DNA of 64,000 bases from Phalacrocorax aristotelis (Eukaryota; Chordata; Aves; Suliformes; Phalacrocoracidae), in contig NC_134279.1 in the NCBI RefSeq assembly GCF_949628215.1, forward strand, positions 50,518,266 to 50,582,265, given 5' to 3'. The translations under genes and the position numbers were made by a program. Below are positions 33,764 through 47,100 of this stretch, one piece after another (the first letter of the stretch is position 1; the number at the start of each line of letters is the position of its first letter). Under the pieces are notes generated by a model that had not been told where the DNA came from, searched no databases, and worked only from the letters and a program-made list of their open reading frames with translations.

Positions 33764-36519
33764 GTAAACATTTTAGGTACCTGTGAAGGAAGAAGGAAGA
33801 ATTTGGGGTAATTGCTAGAGTAATGGTTTAAAAGTAATATGTTTTTGAAGGCCATATAACTGGTGCAATGCTGCTAATGATGTGTGAATGTTTTAGCAGG
33901 ATCTAGCTGTTTTGCTATGATAGCTAGTTAGTTAATAAACCTCATATTCAAACGTAGTTTCTAAATTGATAATAATATATGGCTGTACGAATAACGCTGC
34001 TTTTTAAGCCTAAAAGTAGATCAAATAATGAATTATTGTCCATTTTTCAGAAGAGGAAAATGGGACAATTTTTGTAATACTACCTAATTAAAACAAGGCA
34101 AAATTTGTGCATTAATTTAATAATTAAAACCAGTTTTAATTTTAAGACAGCAAACAAAAATCTTTCAAATCATCATCTGTCCTTTTGGCAGATTCTCTCT
34201 TGTTATTACTGTATTTGTTAGCAGTGCAATTCCTATTGACACTGTACAAACAGAAATAGGCATCTGATTTCCATCTAATTTGCTGTCTCCAGAATTCAGG
34301 AACAAGAAAACAGGCTGACATTTCAGAATTTTCATAGCACAGAGTTCCTCTAATATCATCAAATCTATCTAGTAACTTGTTATTGAAAGACTTGGGAAAA
34401 CATCACATTTAGGGGAAATTTGAGCATGGGATGAATTGTCTGAGCCTGTAAAGAAAGCCCAGGCACAGAGAAGGAAAAAGGTACCTTTCTAGAATTTTTA
34501 TGCCATAGCTTTGGAGAAATCTTTCTTCACAGCTGTGCAAGTGCACATTCCAGGTGTAATCTTTGAATACTAAATGAATAATCTCATACGGATAAAATTT
34601 CAAGGTTTGACAAGAGTTGCTCTTAAACTTCGGTTTTATTAAAGCATAAAGTGATTCTTTTTTTCAGCTGACTGTTAAGGGATTGTGTTTTCACCTTGAA
34701 AATATTACACTAAGCTTTTCCCACTTTGTCATGATGTGTGATAATTAATCTACATGTCACTGTCTGAGATTACGATTTTCCTGGAACAGGATCTTCCCTA
34801 CACAAATTTGGTTTTTTGTTTTTGTTTAACCAACACAGGTGTTATAACAAAAGTCTTGGAAGTCTCTCAGCATTTAACTCTTTGGATCTGCTAGCGTCAA
34901 CAACACAAAAATATTTGCTAAATTATGCAGTGGTTTTCATCTGTGACATAGATTAAGATTTTTCCTCTTTTTTTGCAGTTTTTTGGAGCGAATGCTTTTA
35001 CTGCATTGTGTGTGAATGTTTATCAGTGGTTGTATTCTCTGCTTCATTTTTTATTATTCTATTCTCCACGTGCATTTCTGGATAATGCTTTTTAAATAGC
35101 TGTATAACAACAAATATTTAAGTGAGTGGAGAAATTAGTTTAAGAAACTGCCTTTCAAAGCAGCCTTCCTATAGCATGATTTTAAGCTTCCCTTGAACAG
35201 AACTTCAGCTTTACATATTACCAAAGAGTATGGATGTACGCTTTTGGAGAACTGTTAGTAATACAACCCTTTCTGAAACTTTTTGTAGAAATGTGGAAAA
35301 CTAAGTAAATAGTTACCCGCTTTAATTCCCAGACTGAACCTGTTGATTCTGTTAGTGTATACAAAGCACTTTGAACATATATAAGGCTTGACCCTATTTA
35401 CCACTTCTCCTGTCACTGTAGGGTTGACCACTCAGTGAATCTCATGTCACCGCAACCGTGGGATCAGATAAATTATGGGAGTTTATACCTGCTGAGAAAT
35501 TGGCTCAAAGGTACAAGGTACTGCCCCTTCCAGGTTCAGCACGTCTCCCCATCCTCTACCTTGTCTGGATCTCCCTGTGGGGCAGTGACAGAAGCAGAGA
35601 AACACCATTAGGTCAGCTGTTTCCACTCAGAGCTTGAGTTTTCATGTCTCTTCCTAGTCTTCTTGACCTTTCTGCTTTTTTGGGAGGACAACAGCTCAAA
35701 GATTTTGGTCCCTCCAACCCTTGTTCATAATTCAGGTCCACTCTGTGTTTCTTTTCCTGTGTCCTCTCTGTTTCAGTGTTTTCCCTGTTTCTGACTGACA
35801 GGTCTGCCAATTAGAGCTCTCAGTTTCTCCCTCTTTATATGCCTTTTAAATCTCTTATCATCATAGTGAGCACATACTGTGAACGACTACAGGATCAATA
35901 ATCCATCTTGGGTTTACTGACCAACTTCCTTTCATAAAAATTAAACTCCAGGATTAAAACATCTTGAGCAATGTATTTAAATAATCACATTTAGAATTTT
36001 ATTTATAGGCCTATTCTATATTTCAGTATGTCTTTTGAGCATATCTTAGTTCAGTGCTAAAGCTGATGCACGCAAAGTTGTCTTCCAAGTGCAGTCCTTA
36101 TGAAGTTCCCCACAACAGGAACATTGTTTAGAAAGCGGCACCCTTTAAATAGAAAGGTGACTTCATCTGAAGATGACAAACCAAACCAACTGCACACACA
36201 CTACACTCCTCAGCTCTTTGTTTCCTTTGTGCAGCTTGCTTGTAGTAGCTCACACATATTGTAAGGGACGTGATCTACATTGATTGTCCCTGAAAGTCTT
36301 TTTTAAATTTTTTTACTAAAATAAATTTCTCTGGACAGTATGCAAGACTTACTTGAGGTCTTTTTTTAAAAGTAAGAATACTGTGGTTGCAAAGCTGTGC
36401 AACCCTTTTAAGATTGATTGTGGTATTCAGGCATTCACAGTCAGTGAAATAATGATAGAACAGTTTGAATATTAAGACTAATGTGAGGGAGAACAGTGTG
36501 CTTTTATAATGAAAATAAC

Positions 36520-38113
36520 AGAATCACAGAATCACAGAATGGTGGGGGTTGGAAGGGACCTCTGGAGATCATCTTGTCCAACCCCCCTGCTTGAGCCGGC
36601 ACACCTAGAGCAGGGGGCACAGGAACGCGGCCAGGCAGGTTTTGATTGTCGCCAGGAAAGGAGACTCCACAACCTCCCTGGGCAGCCTGTTCCACCGCTC
36701 GGTCACCCTCACAGGACAGAAGTCTTTTCTTATGTTTAGGTGGAACCTCCTGTGTTCCAACTTGTGCCCATTGCCCCTTGTCCTGTCATTGGGCACCACT
36801 GAAAAGAGTCCAGTCCCATCCTCTTGACACCTGCCCTTCAGATATTTATAAGCATTGATAAGATCCCCCCTCAGTCTTCTCTTCTCCAGGCTGAACAAAC
36901 CCAAGTCTTTCAGCCTTTCCTCATAAGGGAGATGCTCCAGTCCCCTGATCATCTTTGTAGCTCTCCGCTGGACTTGCTCAAGCCGTTCCATGTCCTTCTT
37001 AAACTGGGGAGCCCAAACTGGATGCAGTACTCCAAATGTGGTGTCACAAGGACAGTGTAGAGGGGAAGGTTAGCCTCCCTCGACCTGCTGGCCACACTCC
37101 TTTTAATGCAGCCCAGGATACCCTTGGCCTTCTTGGCCACAAGGGCACATTGCTGGCTCAGGCTCAACTTGTTGTCCACCAGCACTCCCAGGTCCTTCTC
37201 AACAGAGCCGCTTCCCAACAAGTCAACACCCAGCCTGTACTGGTGCATGGGGTTGTTCCTCCCCAGGGGCAGGACCTCGCACTTGGTCTTGTTGAATTTC
37301 ATCAGGTTCCCCTTGGCCCCACTCTCCAGCCTGTCCAGGTCTCGTTGGATGGCAGCACAGCCTTCTGGTGTATCAGCCACTCCTCCCAGCTTGGTATCAT
37401 CAGCAAACATGCTGAGGTTACACTCTATCCCTTCGTCCAGGTCATTGATGAACATGTTGAACAGGACTAGACCCAACACAGACCCCTGGGGAACACCGCT
37501 AGTTATGGGCCTCCAACCAGACTCTGCCCCTCTGAATTCTGTTGCTGAGCCAGTTCTCTATGCATCTCATTGTCCACTCATCTAACCCACACTTCCTAAG
37601 CTTGTATGTGAGAAGGCTATGGGAGACAGTGTTGAAAGCCTTACTGAAGTCAAGATAAACTACGTCCACTGCTCTCCCGTCATTGACCCAGCCAGTCACA
37701 CCATCAAAGGAGGCTATCAGGTTGGTCAAGCATGATCTCCCCTTGGTGACTCCATGTTGACTGTTTCTGATACCCTTCTTTTCCTCTACATGCCTGGAGA
37801 TGACCTCCAGGATGAACTGCTCCATCACCTTTCTGGGGATGGAGATGAGACTGACTGGCCCATAGTTCCCCAGGTCTTCCTTCTTGCCCTTTTTGAAGAT
37901 TGGAGTGATATTTGCTGTCCTCCAGTCCTCGGGCACCTCTCCTGTCGTCCATGACCTTTCAGAGATGATGGAGAGTGTCTCGGCAACAATATCTGCCAGC
38001 TCCTTCAGCATGGTTGGGTGCGTCCCATCAGGGCCCATGGATTTGCAGGGGTCCAGTTTGCCTAGGTGATCTCTGACCCAATCCTCCTCAATCAAGGGGA
38101 GGTCTTCCTTTCT
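36520..38113 (-). mobile_element. CR1 LINE, 5'-truncated, with reverse transcriptase remnants
   Basis: About 1.6 kb. The reversed 3' end (gaatcacagaatcacagaat) is at 36520-36541. Minus-strand frames carry reverse transcriptase blocks: 38095-37499 (GPDGTHPTMLKELA, VPEDWRTANITPIFKKGKKE, VVYLDFSKAFNTVSH) and 37479-36949 (FADDTKLGG, the catalytic box with Ala-Asp-Asp; [23 protein letters not shown]), then 36991-36605. The blocks lie in different frames with a stop or frameshift between them, and the 5' end and ORF1 are missing. It is a dead copy, but its long uninterrupted segments suggest a moderate age. Confidence 0.95.
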
Positions 38114-40318
38114 CCAGAATGAAGCAGAACAGTTAAATATGAATCTTCCAGTGAAAAAAATATAGTCCCTTCTCTCCTAGAAAACATATGTAAGATATGC
38201 ATGGAGTTGGGACAGCAGTTATCAGAGACAGATCATCTGTGGGTTGTCCAGATAGCTAGTGTACTGTTTGGTCACTCTTCTACCACCACAGACAGTGCCA
38301 TTGCAACAGATGGCAACAGCTGCTTTCAAAACAGTAGTGGCTGCAATAGCCATAATTAATACTGTCATAAGGTGAAGTAAGGTGCATGTTTTATCATAGC
38401 AGAAGGCTCTGAAATCTAAATTAATAACCAAATTCAATGCCTGGCAACTCTTGCAGATTTCTATCCCCCCCTTCTTTTTTAAGCCTGAAATTCATTGGAT
38501 TCATCACTTCGAACAGTAGCAGAACTTGTTGCATTGAGTTATGGTACAGTTTGTAATTCAAACAAGATAGCATTTATTTGGTTAGCATGAAGAACAGCTT
38601 ACAACTTAAAATTCAGAAATTTTATGGCATAGAAATAACTTAGACTAAGATTTTCAGTTCACACTTTCTACTCAAGAAACATTTTATAGGTAATTTTTAA
38701 TGGATTCCTTTGGAACCCTTAGAGATAGACATCAGTTTATTATAGTGCTTTGCAGCTTAATGGTAGATGTTGCATATGTCCAAAATGCATAAAAAAAACC
38801 CCTTCTGATTGGCCTGTGACATGAGTCAGTGGGTACAGAGTATCCTCAACACCTTGCATCTGCATCAATCGAGTGCACAAAGTGTAATAATGAGCTTTAT
38901 AAATATAGTTCGGCCTCACAGCTCTATGTTTTCAAATACAGTGCCTTCAAAGTGGCAAAACTCAGAACTAAAAATAAAACCAATATTGCTTACTTAAATA
39001 AGATAACTGTATTTTTAAAAAGTATCCGAAGTATTTCATAGGTAGGTGTTGGAAACCTGAAATTTGCCTGGGCTGTGATTTGTACTCTTGCACGAGGTTT
39101 TCATAGACTGGGGCAAATACAGTTGGACTTGTCCAATTTTACAAGAACTTAAAAACATACTTCACATAAGCACCTTGCTTATCTTTGTATGGTAAAAAGC
39201 ACAGTCTGACAAAGTTCCGTGGTGTTTTTCATTCATTCCTGTAGAAACATGAGTTGACATTTCCATAAAGTTGGTGTTTCAGTAAGCACATGCTGACATT
39301 GAATCATTACTCTCTATTATAGGTTTTACGCTTTGTCTAACCACAAATGTTTTAACATATAGTTAGCTGATTTAGTTTAATAAGTAGAAAAAGCAGAGTG
39401 GACACATATTTTGATTTAAACAGGTGTTAGCGTATGATAAATGAAAATATTTTGTTAAAAAACCCACAAACATTCCCCAGCTGATAGCTTGCAGCAGTTT
39501 AACTAATCAATTTAGAATTGATTCATGTATAGTCTATGTAAATATTTTAGTAACTGGTGGACTTGGTTTCTCATCTGTCAGCTGAAATGCACTCATCTAG
39601 GTACAGAAAATCATGAAGTTATATCAGCTAATGTTTGCAAGGCAGTGAGCTACAATGGTGATTGTTTTGGCATATAAAATAATTTTCATATGAAATAGTG
39701 GGATTTAAAATGCTATGGGTCTTGCACTACAAAATATGCATAGCTATCTGTTGCAAGATGTCATCCTTGTCATCATTAGAATAAAAGCTGATAACTATTA
39801 TGCATTTTTCCCAAAAATTACTCTATAACAGTAAAGTTATCTCCATCCTCTCCTGGTGCACAGAAGTTGTACATATCTTCTTTAGTTCAAGGACAACTAT
39901 CCCAATTAGGAGTTTAATTACTTGAATATAACAGAGAGCTTTCTCTCAGCTTTAAAGGACCAACAAGGAATCTTGCACTGCTTTTCCAAGCATTTTGAAA
40001 TGCTACTTTGCTTTTGTCTTGTTTCACAATAAAATGCGTGGGTTTGAATCTTGAATAGCTGCCCTGAAATACATGGAGACCTCTGATACAAGTTGGCCTA
40101 AAAGGATAAATTCTGGTTTTACTAGGTTTTGGAATTGTACTTGATCAGATTATTTTTGACATTTTAATGAAGGCTAAATATACATTATATTTACAATATG
40201 TAAGAAAATAATTGTAGGTTAAATAGATTATTTCAAATAAAATTTAAGATGTCAGGTGTAAATATTTAGTTTTAATGTTTAAGTTAACTAGTATTTAATT
40301 TGTTCCTCTACTTCACAG
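38114..40318. other. Intergenic/5' flank or leader intron of FGL1
   Basis: AT-rich sequence upstream of the FGL1 ATG exon. An inverted CCAAT and an AP-1-like site occur near 38805-38830 (gattggcctgtgacatgagtcag). No exon or repeat was recognised with confidence. Confidence 0.5.
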
Positions 40319-40394
40319 CTTCTAAAGGATGAAGATTTTGGTAATGATTGATTTTGTCCTTGCAGCTAGCTTGATGGATGCCATTGGCAGCTCT
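40319..40394 (+). CDS. FGL1: FGL1 start codon exon
   Basis: Acceptor cttcacag at 40311-40318, 10 nt of UTR, ATG at 40329, residues 1-22 ([20 protein letters not shown], then SS), donor GTAAGT. It is a signal peptide, although Asp8 interrupts the hydrophobic core. Met6 is a possible alternative start. Confidence 0.88.
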
Positions 40395-41105
40395 GTAAGT
40401 TCTAGTAATTAATTTTGCCTATAGAGTTTTTTCTAAGTATTTCATACCTTCATAGTGCTTACAGTGTCTCAGCTGCATGGGATGGCAGAACCTTTGATGG
40501 AAAAGATGAGAATTCAAAACAAAACTGAAATACTGGGGAAATAACCTCAAATGATGTTTAGTGGGGACAAGTTTCTGATAAGGAAAGAGGAACCAAATGC
40601 ATAAATATACAATGGAAGATAAATGACTGGGTGATAGCACTGAAGAAAGTAATCCAGTCAGTTTGTTACTGGATCCAACATGAAACAGGAGGTGATCGAG
40701 TATCTTTGCCAAAAAAGGTATCATGTGATGCATTAACAGGCACATTGTACAGGTGGCACACAAGACAGTTACACTGCTATTCAAGGGTGATGCTAACTCA
40801 GAATAACACCTTTAATTCTGAGCAGCATACTTACAGAAAGGCAGAACCCAGGAACTCATAAAGCAGTGGCTGCAGCGGTAGTATTTCTGGTCATCAACAC
40901 TCAGGATGAAGAATGTTTCTCTCCTTTTCTACCTTGTCCACTTGCCATACTACTTTTCCTCAAATAAGATCCACAGCTTCATATTTTTACTGGTTCCCAT
41001 GTTACTGTATATAATTCACACTCAGAAACAATGACCAAAGCTCCTTCATTTCTAGTTCCCAAAACTTTCTGCTATGTATTCTGCCTCTCTAACAAAAACC
41101 CTAAC

Positions 41106-41138
<33 letters not shown>

Positions 41139-44100
41139 TGCTTATTTGAGTGCTTAAAATACTTTTAACCTCACCAGACCTGTACTGCCTGTCTTGGCTG
41201 TCCTTCCTAGTTTGATATTCAGGTCCTAACTAGCAGGGACCTGGGAGGCTGAATTGTTGATTCGCAGTTGCCTAGGTGGAAGTTGCTGCTGAATTTACAA
41301 CTGGGTCAGCATCATTGTGTGTGGCTTACATTGTCTTACAGAAGCCTTTTGTTTAGATAAGTAGCTCTATAGGAGCAGAATAGGAAGCACCTGCCTCTGT
41401 AATCACTTCTGCTCAGTGGAGAAAAATATTACTATTTTTTATAAAAGGCTACTGAGAAAAATGCATTACAACGAAATGTGTTTGCTTTCTTTGATTTTTC
41501 ATTTGGAATATTATGGGCTTTGGCTGACCTTGTGACTGAAAACTGGGAACATTCTGAAATTTATCTCTTAAGTTTTCATATTTAAATTCTCATTAGAATT
41601 CTGAAAGTATAGGAAATGGCATGCCAAGTAAAAATTTTGTATTTTTATTGTTTACATAAAGTATTCTGAATCTAATTTACAGCATCAATGTTAATGAAAA
41701 GTCACTAGCTGCTAAATAATTCACACAATAATGAAATAAAGATTGTGAATGCACATTAATTGCAGCAGCTGCTTAAATATGGGACCACATGTCCAAGAGT
41801 GGAGCTGTCAGCAGTTGTTAGATAATTGCTTCTCAACCTATAGTACAAACAGTTCCTTCACTGAAACAGACAGAACAGGTTATGTTCAGTCTGGTTTCAG
41901 TCAGTGGGTGCTACTGTCCAGTGGACAGAGGCATGATCAAATTCACTTTTTTTTGAGTATTTCAACATTGTAATAGTTTAGCTTTGGTCCATCTCTAACA
42001 AAAGGAATAGCAATATGCTATAGCTGCTGACTCTTACAACCCTAAATTACATTTTGCTTCTGTATTGCTGTATTTGCGCACTGATTTAACTCCAGTGATT
42101 TTAAGAGAGTTCTCTCCCTGACTGCAGCCTCCTCACTGACGTCTCTTTCTGTCAACTCCAGACAAATCCCATTACACTTCGCTCCTGAACAGCAAAACCA
42201 CATTCTCATATTTGGAATTCCTGACCTGTTTTTCTTATGGGACAATCACAAGTTAGCTGTGTAACTTCAAGGTGGATCGGTGGGGCTTTTAGATCTGCAG
42301 GTTACCAGTTTGTTCTTTTAATATACTGCTACGCTGAAGTTGCAAGGTCCTGACGACAGGGGCCACCATTTCCAGGATCACCCAGGTATTTTACCATGTT
42401 TGTCAAGCTTGCGAGTACTGAGTTAAGACTGATACAGGCTAACCTTCTCAATAAACAAACACTGCAGTAAAACTGGTAAGTGGCATAGTGGCTCCTTTAT
42501 CACTTTTAATATGATTAATAGGATTAATAACTTAATAGGATTAATATTTGGTCTGACTGTTAACGTGGGTTTTTTTGACCACTGTACTTTTGTAGTTAGC
42601 ATTAGGTCATCAGGGTGAGCCTGGAAATATTTTTTTTAATTATTCTTTCACTCTTTCTCAAGCCACCTATGCAGCTCTCCAGTTCTTAATTTTCTGTATG
42701 CACTCGGGACTAGTCTGAGAATTTGCTGAGACCTGTCAAGGAAGCCTCTTCTGAATTTCCCAGTTCAACTCAGCTTTTGTGAAGGGTTTATATGAAGCTG
42801 CAGACACAAGTTGAGACAACCACCCTGGAAAGACTGCATAATAGTGCATCCTTTCTTCGTAGTATGCAACAGGTTGCACATTAACCAGTGCTTATGATCA
42901 GATAACACCCCTCATAGCCACTGTAGCAAGTTTGTCTCTGTACGTGCATGTATTTTTTTTTCTTCTCGTTTCCTGCTGGAAGAAAAGGAGGGCATGCTAG
43001 GGATCTCGTATAGCTATCAACAACTGAAAAATATTTTCAAGGGAGTATTCATAAATAAGATAGGACTCTAGGGATATTAGGTCATTGGCTGCTTTGTTTA
43101 TTCTTCTAAAAATTTTAGTGCCTGGTAAACATGCCTCTCCCTTTACAGCTCCTCCTTGTGGTCAAGCATGCTAATGGCTTCGCAGGACGTGGTAGCAAGC
43201 GGGCAGCTGGAGTCCGCAGACACACCGGCTCTGACCGCAGCCCGGCATGGGCAGCCCAAACCCAGAGAGGCAGTTGAACCTTTTCCTCTCGAACAGGTCA
43301 CTGACAAACTGCCTAGTCCTGCCACATATGTGTTCCCCATTCTTTTATTCCACCATGTATATTAGAATGCAGTTAAGTATGAATTAAAACAAGCATCTGA
43401 TACACTTCAGAAACAGTTAAAGTGGAGGCCTATTTTCAGGATTGTTCTGCAAAGTCAGCATGGCTGATCATCAGATTTTTCAGAGTGACTACATACTGCA
43501 GGCAAATGGAACATAATGGCTAGGAACCATTTTACTGAACTAATGGACATATATTCTTTTATCTTCAAATACTCTCTTGAAATGTCTATTTGTTGAAAGT
43601 TAATTCCTCTCTAGCAAAAAAAGCAAGGGGGCCTGGACATCTGCAACATTTATTTCTATCAGAAATAACCTGTCACGGTCATGATACAATTTATGTGGAT
43701 GCTCCTTGACAGTTGCGGAAGTCCCTCTGCTTTTCAACTAGTACCACAAATTAATTATTTAAAAAATCTGCATGTAGTAGAGTCATAAAATGCAGATTCT
43801 AATTAATATTGTTAGTTTAATTCACAAAGTCTGTTCTTGGCGTTGTGGCGAGTGGTACTGCAAGGAAGGCAATCTAACCAGAACTGTGTTTGTGCTGCAT
43901 AAAAACTTCCAGAATGGTATCAGCTTTACAGATAGAAGAAAAAAAAAATGCCTGCAGCAAGAAAGCAACAAGAAACATTTTGGTGAGAGTGTTCGTGGAA
44001 AGCAGGTGAAGCCTGAGCCCAACACAAATGAAAGTACGCAGATGCCACTGGCAGTGTGCATCAGTATGCTACTTCAGATGTCTCTATAGCTCAGTGTGAT

Positions 44101-47100
44101 AGGGCAGTGTTCTAAGATATCAGCTCTTCCATATGGATGGCAAACGTCACAGGTCTACATCCTTAGCTCATGTAAATAATGTTGCCCTGTGAATAAGGTT
44201 GCACCAATTTAGAACTACTACATATTTGATCTTGTGTATCAGATTTCCCAAAGGTTACCCTCTGATTTTGCTTTTACAGTGCTAGTTGTGCTTTCAGGCA
44301 AGCACCATAGCTACTAAACTCTTGTTTACTCATAGAAAATTGCAGACATGATGTTCCTGATGCAAAACCTCATGTCACGTTTGTGAAATGTATCATAAAA
44401 CCCCAAAGGCTTTTTTCCTGTGTTGAAATCAAATTTGTTTAGAATCTGTTTGAAACTGTACAGGCTGTTTTAATTTAAGGTCCCTAGACTGGGTTATGTT
44501 CACTTTGGCTTTTTTACCGCAGTCATTCATTGAAAAACAATTATTTATTGCTCTGCGTACATTCAGGATGTCAGAATTTGAAACAGTTATTCCAGCTCTC
44601 TTGTCATGTATCTGTATTTGCACTAGGGTGAAATGATTGCCAGGTATCACTATATGAGAATCACCACATTTCTCACCCACTCTGCATGGCAAAATTAAGT
44701 GTCCAAGTCACAGTACAATATTGACTTTAAGTTTTTCACTCTTATTTTTCATGTATATTCACAGCTTCTTGGGACTATTTATTTTAGCATGCCAAAAATG
44801 AGCTTGAAAGTTTACAATATTTATGTTGGCAATGTTAAGGTTATTATCATAAGAAGTCTGTAATCTAAAAGCATTTGAAAAATGCGCAGTGAAGTTGAAA
44901 ACATATCAGCGTGGACTGTATTCTTTAAAACTCTGGAATTTTAGAACCATCACAATGCTAGTAGGAGGCCTCACTAGATTGTAAATCTCTGTATGTGGCA
45001 GGTGATAGAGAACAAGCACTCTTCATGATAGTCTGTACCATAGTGTTTTCCCCTAAAGTCCCTTCTGCGTGTTTGCAGTGAGAGCTGTTAGTTACAGCCA
45101 CTAAAGAGAAGGCCGCTTTGCAAAGCAGGTATATGTATGGACACTCTGCAACAATATGAAATAATTTTAAATAGAAGTAGCAATTCAAGTGGAAGTCAAC
45201 ATAGTGTCTGTAGGAAATTGTGACCAAAATGTTTTATTCAAGTTAAATTTTATTTATGGTTTGGTTGGTTGTTTTTTTTTTTGTGTCGCATGTTAAACAT
45301 GACAAAAAACTGTTGATTTTACAATAAGATATGTTTTTCTCTCTAGGATCTACAGAACTGTTTTCAAGAGCAGATACGACTTCAGGGTCAGGTGAGGCTT
45401 CTGGAACATCGTGTGAAACAGCAGCAGTTAAAAATTATACAGCTTTTAGAGAAGAAAGAGATTCAGTACAGTGACAGAGGAGATGGAAAAAGTGTCATTG
45501 ACTTGGGAGGAAAAAGACAGTATTCAGGTTAGAAATGAAGCTATTCTTTTCATTTCCATTCATTGTAATGATACTGAGAAGCTTTAGCACAATTGGGCCC
45601 ATTGACTTATTGTTTTAAAAGCTCATAGAAAATTGTTTGTTTAAAACACAGTGTTCAGGTTTTACCTAGGCCTGCTGCCGCAGGGAAAAATTTTTAATGT
45701 CACATGGTATAAATCAAATCAGGATTGGAGCACTTTATTGATTTATTAATAGCATATAATTAAAAAACAATCAGTGAACAATAAATTCAGAATAAATATT
45801 AGCAATACAACTTAGATAAAAGCCAACAATAGACATGTGCAAAATGGTTTTGTACAACAAAATTATTAATACAGTTACAGATTTCTAAACACCCTTCTTT
45901 GACTCATCTTAAAAAGTTCTCACCCACAGGGTCAGTTCACATTCACACATTCACAGGGTCATGTGGGTTACAAGCACACACTGACTCTGTTCCAATCTAT
46001 AAAGTCCCTGAGACATCCATACTTACACACATAAGCCTGACATAATGACATCTGCGTCTCTCTTTAATAATATTCTGTATGCTGCACCATTTTGACCACA
46101 TTAGGTTCAGCTCAGGACATCACAGCTTCTAAAATACTGGTTTTAAGTTGTTTTTGTAATCTCACCAACATTCTGGTGGTGATCCAGTCCCTCTGCAGTG
46201 GAAGGCGGTTGAGTGTGTTAGCCTGTAGTAGCTGGAGTGAGGCCCAAACTTTTAAAATAATAAAACACCATCCAAACCAATAGTTGGGTTGAAAATAGAA
46301 TTTGAGGGTCTGATCCTTGGATGGTGTTTGTTTTCAGTTGTCCAGTTCTAGAGAGTCTAAACTTCTAGAATTTTTAATAGCCTTGTTTGAATATAATTTT
46401 AGTGTTTATGCTGCTGGAAGAAATCACCACATATAACAACAAGGCATCAAATATGAAAAAGCACCATTAAAATGAAATTAAAAGCACCTCTAAGTCTGAC
46501 TTTAAATTTTAGCTGTATATTTATTTATGTACTCAGCATCCTGGAATACTTTTTTTATTATTAATGGCTGGCTCATTTGTTACTGGAGAAGATTATTAAA
46601 ACCACATTTAGCTGGAAGGTATTTGTCCTTTCTTAGCATATTTTCTTAGCAGTTTATTTTCTTAAAATGTGATTCTAAATAACATATGTAAGTTGTTCTG
46701 GTTTCTGATGATTATTTTTCCATTATTTTTTCACTTTCTGTATAGCTTGGAAAATGGTTTTATTAAAACTGTTGTAGCATTTTAATGTCAACAGAGCTGG
46801 ATACTTTGGGGTTAGATAGTGAGGGAGAAATACCACACTACATACACCTGCTAAGATTTAAAATATGCTTAAGTGTTTTGCTAACCTACTAAGAAAATCC
46901 TGGACAAGAAAAGCTATTTTCTACAAGCCAATCAAATATTCTCTAGAAAGACAACCTAGCTGTTATTTAAATCATGTTTTCTATTAGAATTTATTCAAAT
47001 CCTGGCATAGCTATTTGTTTTCCGTATAAAGTGTTTATTTTCTATGTCTAATCTTCACTGACACTTTCACTAAGAAGAAATATAATAGTTCAGAAAGTTC

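Larger units (their letters stand above)
31801..36519. other. Intergenic between two CR1 copies
   Basis: AT-rich sequence. It holds a 36-bp tandem duplication at about 33241-33312 and the weak candidate FGL1 leader exon near 33.7 kb. No other gene, RNA or repeat family was recognised. Confidence 0.55.

Noticed and set aside
36509..38069. Plus-strand open frames over the CR1 copy.
   Set aside because: Shadows of the minus-strand reverse transcriptase frames.
43156..43365. A 69-codon open frame in the FGL1 intron with a less AT-rich composition.
   Set aside because: No family resemblance, no splice sites that fit FGL1 phase, and an overlapping antisense frame of equal length.
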